A DNA stretch of 5,567 nucleotides, taken from assembly GCA_023405875.1 (NCBI GenBank), contig JAEXXN010000579.1:1-5567 (forward strand), in the 5' to 3' direction. Under the pieces are notes generated by a model, which saw nothing but the letters and a program-made list of their open reading frames with translations, was not told where the DNA came from and did not search any database. The translations under genes were made by a program, and so were the position numbers. The DNA comes from Bacillota bacterium. Lineage in GTDB: Bacteria; Bacillota; Clostridia; Lutisporales; Lutisporaceae. Below, piece by piece: positions 1 through 4,899 of the stretch (positions are counted from its first letter, which is position 1; each line of letters begins with the position of its first letter).

Positions 1-493
1 ACCATATCCCCTGGACCCAGCCTCCGATAGGTACTCCAATATAATCTGCACCGTCTTCAGTCTTGATGACATTCAGCACTCCGTCGAAGAAGGCAGTCTC
101 GCCTCTCGAAGCTATGACCTCTTTGACCGCTGCAAAATCAATGAATTTGTTCCTGGCATTCAATTTTGCCTGATCCTGGCTCATTTCCATAATGGCCGGA
201 AGCTCTCCGCTGCCGCCCAGAGCAGTTATCTTTGTTTCATAGCTGTCCTCGTCTGTGGGCATTTGTTCAATCTTGATCCCCGGGTTCTTTGCCTCAAAAT
301 CCTTTATTATACCGGTGATCACTTCTTGCCTTTCCTGCTCGACCATAGTATGCATAAACTGTATCTTTACTTCTTTGGCCGGTTCTGCTGACGGTGCTGC
401 CGTCGGCTGGGAAGCTTCAGGCGCCTTTGGTGAACAACCTGTAAAGCTCACTGTAAGAAGCATAGCTGTCGCAAGTGCCAATAACCTTTTCAT
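1..493 (-). CDS. ABC-transporter extracellular solute-binding lipoprotein (sugar type), 3' end off window
   Basis: This is the N-terminal 164 codons of a secreted, membrane-anchored binding protein that would deliver a solute, probably a sugar or oligosaccharide, to an ABC importer. The start is the ATG at 493, preceded by GGGGGA seven bases upstream. Residues 1-20 form a short lipoprotein signal: MKR, a hydrophobic run (LLALATAMLLTVSF), then the lipobox-like FTGC with C20 as the lipidation site; Phe at -3 is a slightly unusual variant. A Pro/Ala/Ser/Glu-rich linker follows (about 21-39). The mature domain begins with VKIQFMHT and continues with IIKDFEAKNPGIKIEQMP, typical of family 1 solute-binding proteins (MalE/UgpB type). 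The segment YIGVPIGGWVQGIW near the edge fits the usual region before the first substrate-contacting aromatics. Permease genes would be expected beyond the left edge. Family assignment is fairly secure; the ligand is unknown. Confidence 0.88.
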   Translation of the reverse strand, partial: MKRLLALATAMLLTVSFTGCSPKAPEASQPTAAPSAEPAKEVKIQFMHTMVEQERQEVITGIIKDFEAKNPGIKIEQMPTDEDSYETKITALGGSGELPAIMEMSQDQAKLNARNKFIDFAAVKEVIASRGETAFFDGVLNVIKTEDGADYIGVPIGGWVQGIW

Positions 494-537
494 TCACAGA
501 TCCCCCTTTTTTCATAAAATTTCCCATTCACTTGTAA

Positions 538-567
538 TCGATTTCCGAAAGCGCTTTCGTAAATCGA
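538..567. promoter_or_regulatory. LacI-family operator O1 (downstream of the transporter promoter)
   Basis: This is a 30-bp palindrome centred between 552 and 553. Its core CGAAAGCGCTTTCG (546-559) is perfectly symmetric, and the flanks TCGATTT and AAATCGA continue the symmetry; only the pair 545/560 fails, so 14 of 15 pairs match. The central CG with GAAA/TTTC arms is the classic LacI/GalR-family operator form. It lies 45 to 74 bases upstream of the solute-binding protein ATG and just downstream of the promoter. The natural candidate to bind it is the LacI-family protein encoded immediately upstream. CcpA is a weaker alternative, because cre sites usually end in TG...CA rather than CG...CG. 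Confidence 0.85.
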
Positions 568-588
568 CGAAACCGTTTTCGCCGATTT
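561..588. promoter_or_regulatory. LacI-family operator O2, overlapping O1
   Basis: This second palindrome is centred between 574 and 575, exactly 22 bp from the centre of O1. Its core CGAAACCGTTTTCG (568-581) matches O1 as CGAAANCGNTTTCG, and the outer flanks are AAATCG (561-566) and CGATTT (583-588); 12 of 14 pairs are symmetric. The AAATCG flank is shared with O1. The site starts at the predicted transcription start, so occupancy should block initiation. Confidence 0.8.
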
Positions 589-594
589 AGTTTT

Positions 595-623
595 ATTATA
601 ATACCATAAGCATAATAAGTAAA
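595..623 (-). promoter_or_regulatory. Sigma-A promoter for the solute-binding protein operon
   Basis: On the minus strand, TTTACT (623-618, 4/6 to TTGACA) lies 17 bases ahead of a perfect TATAAT (600-595). Transcription would start near 588, at the edge of the overlapping LacI-type operators, so a bound repressor would sit on the start site and the early transcribed region. This gives an untranslated leader of about 95 bases before the ATG at 493. The hexamers and spacing are read directly; promoter activity is inferred. Confidence 0.7.
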
Positions 624-673
624 TATAATTTCCTAAAGATTTTTACAACATGGGAAGTTTTTATATAAATGCT

Positions 674-1675
674 TCAAACACTTTCCCTTATACTGAAGCT
701 GTACGGCACATAGTTTGTTTCCTCCACCTCTTCACCCTGAAGCATTTTTATCAGCGTATCCGCTGCTGTTTTTCCCATGCCCTTGAAGTCCTGGACCACT
801 GTGGTCAGCCCGGGATTGGAGTATTCACTGAGCTGGATGCCGTCAAAGCCGACTACCGCAATATCCTCGGGCACCTTCCACTTCAGGCTCTGGATCGCCC
901 TTAGCGCTCCCATGGCCATCAGGTCGGAGGCACAGAATACCGCTGTGATCTCATGATTTTCGCGGATAAGCTCCAGTGTCTTTTCATATGCCTTGTCTTC
1001 ATAGTAATCGGCATATTTGACATAGTCCTCCTTTACCTCCAGTCCCAGCTCGGACATGGCCGTCCGGTACCCCTTCTCCCTGTCCACACTCACCGCTACA
1101 TCCTTCAGGCCGTTGATAAAACCGATATACCGGTGTCCCTTTGAGCTGAGGAGTGTTATGACCTCTTTCACCGCAGCGGTATTGTCGGTAGTTACCGTAG
1201 AAAGATTATTGCCCTTCATTTTTATATCTATAGCTATGCACGGAAGCTCCGACTCCGTGATCTCCTGGAAATACGGGTCTCCGGGCTTCAAGCCGTATAC
1301 TATGACCCCAGATATCTGCCTCTCCTTGCAAAGCTGCGAAAGCTTCTTGGTATGCTGCCTTTTTACATCGGTAAGTATTATAAGGAGCTCATAATCCTTT
1401 TCGGTACACAGGTTTTTCGCACCGACGAGTATCCTGAAAATAATGTTTCCATTGCTGTCTGTTTCTCTTATATCGGAAAGAACCAGCCCTATGATATTGG
1501 ACCGTCCCAGGGCCAGGTTCCTTGCAGCCATATTTGGCGTATATCCCAATCTCTGCGCAACCTCCCTGACCCTGGCTTTGGTATTCTCGCTCACATCAGA
1601 GTAGTTGTTCAATACCTTTGAAACGGTTGTGATGCTGACCCCCGCCTGTGCTGCGATCTCTTTGATGGATGACAT
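674..1675 (-). CDS. LacI/GalR-family transcriptional repressor
   Basis: This is a complete 333-residue protein, the normal length for the family. The N-terminal helix-turn-helix spans about residues 3-24 (IKEIAAQAGVSITTVSKVLN), followed by the third helix and the hinge helix (YTPNMAARNLALGRS, 45-59), where L54 corresponds to the minor-groove leucine. Residues from about 60 onward (IIGLVLSDI...) form a periplasmic-binding-protein-like effector and dimerisation domain; AVFCASDLMAMGALRAI and VAVVGFDGI are characteristic strands. The ATG at 1675 has GGAGGGAG just upstream. The gene lies 180 bp upstream of, and in the same direction as, the solute-binding protein gene. Its DNA-binding domain suits the CGAAANCGNTTTCG sites in that gap, so it very probably represses the transporter and is relieved by the transported sugar or a derivative. 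The inducer cannot be read from the sequence. Confidence 0.95.
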   Translation of the reverse strand: MSSIKEIAAQAGVSITTVSKVLNNYSDVSENTKARVREVAQRLGYTPNMAARNLALGRSNIIGLVLSDIRETDSNGNIIFRILVGAKNLCTEKDYELLIILTDVKRQHTKKLSQLCKERQISGVIVYGLKPGDPYFQEITESELPCIAIDIKMKGNNLSTVTTDNTAAVKEVITLLSSKGHRYIGFINGLKDVAVSVDREKGYRTAMSELGLEVKEDYVKYADYYEDKAYEKTLELIRENHEITAVFCASDLMAMGALRAIQSLKWKVPEDIAVVGFDGIQLSEYSNPGLTTVVQDFKGMGKTAADTLIKMLQGEEVEETNYVPYSFSIRESV

Positions 1676-1711
1676 TCCGCTCCCTCCCTCAGGCTATATA
1701 ATATATACAGC

Positions 1712-1723
1712 TAAAACGCTTTC
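1712..1723. promoter_or_regulatory. LacI-family operator O3 upstream of lacI-type gene (putative autoregulation)
   Basis: TAAAACGCTTTC matches the GAAANCGNTTTC consensus of O1 and O2 at every fixed position except the first. Ten central bases are symmetric apart from one pair (1716/1719). It lies 37 bases before the repressor ATG and immediately downstream of the candidate repressor promoter, the same geometry as O1/O2. This suggests that the repressor limits its own expression; binding is inferred. Confidence 0.55.
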
Positions 1724-1735
1724 TTAATATTTATG

Positions 1736-1744
1736 AGTATAGCA
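1736..1744 (-). promoter_or_regulatory. Candidate extended -10 promoter of the LacI-family gene
   Basis: The minus strand reads TGCTATACT, an extended -10 element (TGN plus TATACT, 5/6 to TATAAT). The -35 position 17 bases upstream is poor (TTTCGC), which is tolerated when the TGN extension is present. The start would fall near 1729, just ahead of O3. The A/T-rich stretch at 1695-1707 is an alternative but lacks a partner -35. Confidence 0.4.
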
Positions 1745-1765
1745 TAAATTCTCCCCGAGCGAAAT

Positions 1766-1798
1766 AAAAAGCAAAAGGGACAGTACCTTTTGCTTTTT
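1766..1798 (-). terminator. Rho-independent terminator of the TetR-aminotransferase operon
   Basis: This is a perfect 13-bp inverted repeat, AAAAAGCAAAAGG (1766-1778) and CCTTTTGCTTTTT (1786-1798), with a 7-base loop. It begins 8 bases after the aminotransferase stop codon. On the minus strand the stem ends in TTTTT followed by ATTT, a usable U-tract. It insulates the downstream LacI-family gene. The A/T symmetry would also let it work on the plus strand, though no plus-strand gene reads into it. Confidence 0.85.
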
Positions 1799-1805
1799 CA
1801 GCCTT

Positions 1806-3254
1806 TTACCGGCCTTCTATATTGTTGAATACCCTTTCAAAGCGGTCAAGGGCATCATCGATTATTTCATCGGTATCTGACAGGCTTGTATACATCCTGC
1901 TGCCTGCCAGCGTAATGACGCCTTCCGCCATATAGGCGGCGCCCATTTCCTCCATGACCTTCTTACGCTTTTTTATTTCACCCAGGGAACCGGGGCTCAA
2001 TAATTTTACGAACATCGTGCCTGTAGTCTCCAGATGGCAAATGGAGCCCTGGTTGTATGCCGCAAAGGGCAGCTTATAGTCCTCTATCAACTGCTTGAGG
2101 CCCTTTGTCAGCCTGTCCCCGGCCCTGCCTGCCGCTTCACAGGCATTGGTCCTCTCAAGCTCCAGGATGGTGTAATATCCGGCTGCTGCGCTCAACGGGT
2201 TTGCAGCCAGGGTGCCTCCTACATATGCCCTTTTCTTCCCGCTCTCCAGGCCTGCCGCAACATGTGACATAAGCTCTCTTCCGCCGCCGACTCCTCCTGC
2301 TCCGGGATAGCCTCCGGCGATGATCTTGCCAAAGACGGTAAGGTCCGGCTTAACGCCGAAATAGCCCTGTGCTCCGCCAAGGCCCAACCTGAAGCCTGTA
2401 ACCACCTCATCAAAAATCAGGAGTGCTCCATATTTGTCACAAAGCTCTCTGACCTGCCTGTTATATTCTTTATAGACCGGCCTGGTCCCGCTCTCCGGCC
2501 CTACAGGCTCCAGGATCACAGCCGCAGTACCGCCTCTCAGCCGGTTAAGCCTCAATACTGTTTCCAATAGGCCGATATTGTTAGGCATAACCTCCTGGGT
2601 ATGTCCCGAACAGCCCCTGGGTATCCCATGGGCTTCATATCTTCCGGTCCCGGGAACATGAAGGGCATAGACCATCTGATCACTCCAGCCGTGATAGGCT
2701 CCCCCTATCTTTATGACCTTTTTCCTGCCTGTGGCAAGCCTTGCGATCCTTATTGCAGCCATAACGGCTTCAGTACCGCTCCCAAGCATCCTGAACAATT
2801 CTACCGAGGGCATATGCCTGTTTATCAGCTTTGCGAGCTTCAGCTCATATTCATGGAACAGCCCGGTTACAGGGCCGCATTCCTTTATTACCTCAATAGC
2901 CTTCTCCTGTACTCCCCGATAGTTGCTTCCAAGGATGGTCGGCCCCCCCGCCTGAAGAAAATCGATATACCTGTTCCCGTCAATATCCCACATATATGCT
3001 CCTTCAGCCTTGTTTGTAACAATAGGGAAGGGATAGTTGAAGGCGAGGTTATGCTGCACACCCCCGGGAATGTAGTTCTTTGCTTCCCCTATAAGCTCTT
3101 TGGATCCTTTGCACTTGTTGTCGAAATACTCCAGGTATGCATTCATTGCATCACGCTTTACAGTGCGTACAGGCATTTTTACCAGTGCATTCAGCTTTTC
3201 ATATATCTCCCCGGTATCATGCCATTCTGAAATGGAATAACCGCTCTTTTCCAT
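1806..3254 (-). CDS. Class III PLP-dependent aminotransferase, glutamate-1-semialdehyde aminomutase-like
   Basis: This is a 482-residue fold-type I PLP enzyme. Visible landmarks are LGSGTEA (157-163, phosphate loop), YHGW (187-190, aromatic stacking on PLP), VILEP (246-250), FDEVVTGFR (281-289, D282 to the pyridine nitrogen), FGKIIAGGYP with Schiff-base lysine K310, and GGTLAANP (346-353). These match the HemL subgroup most closely. It is longer than HemL (about 430 residues) because about 50 residues precede the first HemL-like segment, and the HemL signature GGVNSPVR is replaced by GGVQHNLAF. No haem genes adjoin. It is therefore more likely an amino-group transferase or mutase in catabolism than a tetrapyrrole enzyme. 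The start is secured by AGGAGGT seven bases upstream of the ATG. It follows the TetR gene by 11 bases, and a terminator follows its stop. The substrate is unknown. Confidence 0.9.
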   Translation of the reverse strand: MEKSGYSISEWHDTGEIYEKLNALVKMPVRTVKRDAMNAYLEYFDNKCKGSKELIGEAKNYIPGGVQHNLAFNYPFPIVTNKAEGAYMWDIDGNRYIDFLQAGGPTILGSNYRGVQEKAIEVIKECGPVTGLFHEYELKLAKLINRHMPSVELFRMLGSGTEAVMAAIRIARLATGRKKVIKIGGAYHGWSDQMVYALHVPGTGRYEAHGIPRGCSGHTQEVMPNNIGLLETVLRLNRLRGGTAAVILEPVGPESGTRPVYKEYNRQVRELCDKYGALLIFDEVVTGFRLGLGGAQGYFGVKPDLTVFGKIIAGGYPGAGGVGGGRELMSHVAAGLESGKKRAYVGGTLAANPLSAAAGYYTILELERTNACEAAGRAGDRLTKGLKQLIEDYKLPFAAYNQGSICHLETTGTMFVKLLSPGSLGEIKKRKKVMEEMGAAYMAEGVITLAGSRMYTSLSDTDEIIDDALDRFERVFNNIEGR

Positions 3255-3265
3255 GCTCCGACCTC

Positions 3266-3877
3266 CTATTCTGCTTTTTGAGTGCCCGCGATCCCTTTAA
3301 ACAATATATCCAGGCTGCATTCCAGTTCTTTTACCGTACCGGGGGAGCCCCCCAGCTCAAACCACCTGAAGATGACTCCGTAATAGCTGCCGAGAATAGA
3401 GGTGGCAATATCCTCCGCTGAAAATACATCGGTCACCTCTCCCTTTGCCTGGCCCTCTTCAACAAGCTTTTCAAGCAGCTTGTTTATCTTGAAAAAGGGC
3501 GAGGGGTATTCGCTTATATTTATTATTGAAGAAAACATCAGCCGTCCGGTAAGGTGCAGGTAGGGAATGGCATCCTCCAGCAAACGCCCCAGCACCAGCT
3601 TTATCTTGTTTACAGAGCCTTCAACGGCTCCCAGCTCTTCCTCCGCATAATAAAGTATATCCTCCACCTCTTCTTCGGAGATCCCCGTCATCAGGCAGTC
3701 CTTGCTTGTAAAATAGTTGAAGAAGGTGCCCTTTGCCACATCAGCCCTTTCCGTTATCTCCTCTATCGAAGTATTCTCAAAACCCTTTTCCTCAAACAAA
3801 TGCCTTGCCGCTCTAAGGATATTCGCCTTTGTCTCCTGCTTCTTCCGCTCTCTTCTGGACATGCTGTTTGTTTCCAT
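3266..3877 (-). CDS. TetR/AcrR-family transcriptional regulator
   Basis: This is a 203-residue protein. I chose the ATG at 3877 because AGGAGG sits five bases upstream; the in-frame ATG at 3928 would lie upstream of the predicted transcription start. The N-terminal TetR DNA-binding domain runs over about residues 17-63: TKANILRAARHLFEEKGF, NTSIEEITERADV, then the recognition helix region VAKGTFFNYF (47-56) and SKDCLM. The rest is an all-helical ligand and dimerisation domain without a recognisable subfamily signature. The gene heads an operon with the aminotransferase: its TAG stop (3266-3268) overlaps that gene's Shine-Dalgarno sequence, implying translational coupling. It is divergent from the aldolase, whose promoter carries a palindrome at 3962-3981, the expected place for its operator. 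It is probably a substrate-responsive repressor of the aldolase and possibly of its own operon. Confidence 0.93.
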   Translation of the reverse strand: METNSMSRRERKKQETKANILRAARHLFEEKGFENTSIEEITERADVAKGTFFNYFTSKDCLMTGISEEEVEDILYYAEEELGAVEGSVNKIKLVLGRLLEDAIPYLHLTGRLMFSSIINISEYPSPFFKINKLLEKLVEEGQAKGEVTDVFSAEDIATSILGSYYGVIFRWFELGGSPGTVKELECSLDILFKGIAGTQKAE

Positions 3878-3913
3878 ATAGTCCTCCTGCCGCCACATGC
3901 TTTGATTAATCTC

Positions 3914-3942
3914 ATTATACATAAGCAAATTTTTGATGTCAA
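3914..3942 (-). promoter_or_regulatory. Full-consensus sigma-A promoter for the TetR-aminotransferase operon
   Basis: The minus strand reads TTGACA (3942-3937), a 17-base spacer, then TATAAT (3919-3914): both hexamers and the spacing are perfect. Transcription would start near 3907, giving a leader of about 30 bases to the ATG at 3877. This excludes the longer in-frame TetR start at 3928. A weak inverted similarity (3901-3910 against 3920-3929, 8 of 10) straddles the -10 and could be a second regulator contact, but it is not convincing. Confidence 0.85.
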
Positions 3943-3956
3943 CATTATATTTATAC

Positions 3957-3985
3957 TTGATTACAATATTATACTATTGTATACT
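3957..3985 (+). promoter_or_regulatory. Sigma-A promoter for the class II aldolase gene
   Basis: TTGATT (3957-3962, 4/6) is followed by a 17-base spacer and TATACT (3980-3985, 5/6). The predicted start near 3992 leaves only about 19 bases before the TTG start codon at 4011, enough to hold the AGGAGG at 3996. The spacer is almost entirely occupied by the palindrome at 3962-3981. Confidence 0.75.
3962..3981. promoter_or_regulatory. Putative TetR-family operator in the aldolase promoter
   Basis: TACAATATTATACTATTGTA is a 20-bp palindrome with 9 of 10 symmetric pairs (only 3969/3974 fails). It fills the -35/-10 spacer of the aldolase promoter, a classic repressor position. The -35 of the divergent TetR promoter ends 20 bases away. 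The adjacent TetR-family protein is the obvious candidate to bind it. The palindrome is seen directly; binding is inferred. Confidence 0.75.
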
Positions 3986-3995
3986 TATTTTAAGC

Positions 3996-4013
3996 AGGAG
4001 GTGGTATCAATTG
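3996..4013 (+). promoter_or_regulatory. Ribosome binding site that fixes a TTG start for the aldolase
   Basis: AGGAGGTG (3996-4003) lies nine bases (counted from AGGAGG) before TTG at 4011-4013. The nearest in-frame ATG (4026) is 24 bases from AGGAGG, too far. The reading frame is also open upstream to an ATG at 3933, but that stretch is the promoter and operator, so TTG 4011 is the best start. Confidence 0.75.
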
Positions 4014-4724
4014 TTCCGTTACCTTATGAATGCATTCAGCTCGGCCTCTTCCCATCAGGAGCCGGACACAGCCGAGTCCGCAAAAGCCAGGCAGCTTGTA
4101 TGCGACTCCGGCAAACGGCTTCTCCGGAGCGGTTATGTCTCCGGTACCTGGGGAAATATAAGCTGCAGGATAAACGCCGGCTTTATGGCGATCACACCCA
4201 GCGGCCGGGAATATGAAGGGCTTAAGCCCGAGGACATGGTTATCGTGAATATTTATGACCTCAGCTATAAAGGGGATTTAAAGCCTTCCGGAGAAATGGG
4301 CCTCCACGCTGCAATATACAGGGAGAGGCCTGAAATAAATGCAGTTATGCATACCCACTCGCCAAATGCATCTACCGTTGCCGCGTCCCGCAGGGAGGTC
4401 CCTCCCATACTGGACGATATGGCACAGATAATAGGTCCGTCACTCAGGGTTGCAGAATACGCCTTGCCGGGAACTGCAAAGATCATAAAAGCCACCATGA
4501 AGGCCTTAAGCGGAAGAAATGCGGCTTTGCTGGCCAATCACGGCGCAATATGCGTCGGAAGGGATATGGAGGAAGCCTTTGTTACCTGCGAAATCATGGA
4601 GAAGTCCTGCAGGGCATTTATCGAGGCGCAGTTCCTTGGAGGCAGCGTGCCGATAAATGGTGTAGAAGCCTGGGTCATGCACGAATTCTATTTGAAGAAG
4701 TATTCCAGGCAAAAAAATAAGTGA
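4011..4724 (+). CDS. Class II aldolase/adducin family protein (FucA/AraD-like, zinc-dependent)
   Basis: This 237-residue cytoplasmic protein, counted from the TTG start, would cleave a sugar-phosphate-type or related substrate by zinc-dependent retro-aldol chemistry. TWGNIS (46-51) and TPSG (62-65) match the phosphate-binding loops of fuculose-1-phosphate aldolase, and SGE (93-95) supplies the catalytic acid E95. HTH (114-116) and NHG (H177) supply the three zinc histidines. The E95 to H114 and H116 to H177 spacings (19 and 61) equal those between E73, H92, H94 and H155 in E. coli FucA, so the active site looks complete. The family also contains epimerases, dehydratases and decarboxylases, so an aldolase reaction is not certain. 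About 22 extra N-terminal residues precede the conserved domain. It is divergent from the TetR-aminotransferase operon and probably under TetR control. No fucose or rhamnose genes adjoin, so the specific substrate is unknown. Confidence 0.93.
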   Translation: MFRYLMNAFSSASSHQEPDTAESAKARQLVCDSGKRLLRSGYVSGTWGNISCRINAGFMAITPSGREYEGLKPEDMVIVNIYDLSYKGDLKPSGEMGLHAAIYRERPEINAVMHTHSPNASTVAASRREVPPILDDMAQIIGPSLRVAEYALPGTAKIIKATMKALSGRNAALLANHGAICVGRDMEEAFVTCEIMEKSCRAFIEAQFLGGSVPINGVEAWVMHEFYLKKYSRQKNK

Positions 4725-4732
4725 GCAGTTTT

Positions 4733-4749
4733 GTATTGTATAACAATAC
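4733..4749. repeat. Small perfect hairpin after the aldolase gene
   Basis: GTATTGTATAACAATAC has 7-bp perfect arms around a 3-base centre and starts 9 bases after the aldolase stop. No T-run follows, so it is a poor terminator. It shares TATTGTATA with the aldolase promoter region (3975-3983), so it could instead be a second regulator site in a leftover promoter. Confidence 0.5.
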
Positions 4750-4788
4750 GCGTATGTTTCATTATAAGGAGAATGTGACATAGAAAAG

Positions 4789-4865
4789 CGGAACGGTTAC
4801 GAACCGTTCCCTACAGCCTATACATAATCTTGTTATTCCGTAGGGAACGGTTCGTAACCGTTCCG
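4789..4865. repeat. 77-bp nested inverted repeat (REP/MITE-like), possible bidirectional terminator
   Basis: Two perfect 26-base arms (4789-4814 and 4840-4865) flank a 25-base A/T-rich loop. Each arm is itself a hairpin: GGAACGGTT and AACCGTTCC surround ACG in the left arm (4790-4810) and CGT in the right arm (4844-4864). The DNA or RNA can thus form one long stem or two short ones. It lies between convergent genes, the aldolase and the thioesterase, where it could end transcription from both sides, although its flanking T-tracts are short. The paired hairpins with opposed orientation resemble dispersed REP/BIME-like or MITE-like repeats; whether it is repeated in this genome cannot be seen here. 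Confidence 0.85.
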
Positions 4866-4899
4866 TTTGATGCACATCATCCTACTTGTGCAACAGCAG

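Noticed and set aside
538..588. CcpA catabolite-response (cre) sites
   Set aside because: The cores resemble cre, but the ends are CG...CG rather than TG...CA, two copies are tightly paired, and a LacI-family gene lies next door. Additional CcpA input is not excluded.
2601..3230. 209-codon open frame on the plus strand inside the aminotransferase gene
   Set aside because: It is antisense to a well-supported enzyme gene, with no ribosome binding site and no recognisable protein motif.
1806..3254. True hemL (glutamate-1-semialdehyde aminomutase for haem synthesis)
   Set aside because: The length, N-terminal extension, changed signature segment, TetR/aldolase context and lack of haem neighbours argue against it. 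It is kept as HemL-like only.
3878..3928. Longer TetR protein starting at the ATG at 3928
   Set aside because: The full-consensus promoter would start the transcript near 3907, downstream of this ATG, and AGGAGG lies directly before the ATG at 3877.
3933..4010. N-terminal membrane anchor on the aldolase (hydrophobic residues read from 3933)
   Set aside because: This stretch contains the aldolase promoter, the palindrome and the ribosome binding site. Its hydrophobic translation is a by-product of A/T-rich DNA.
3554..4216. 220-codon open frame on the plus strand across TetR, the intergenic region and the aldolase start
   Set aside because: It is antisense to TetR and out of frame with the aldolase. 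It crosses two promoters and encodes nothing recognisable.
4789..4865. CRISPR repeat-spacer unit
   Set aside because: There are only two units, in opposite orientation, with a single short A/T-rich interval. There is no direct repeat array and no cas gene.
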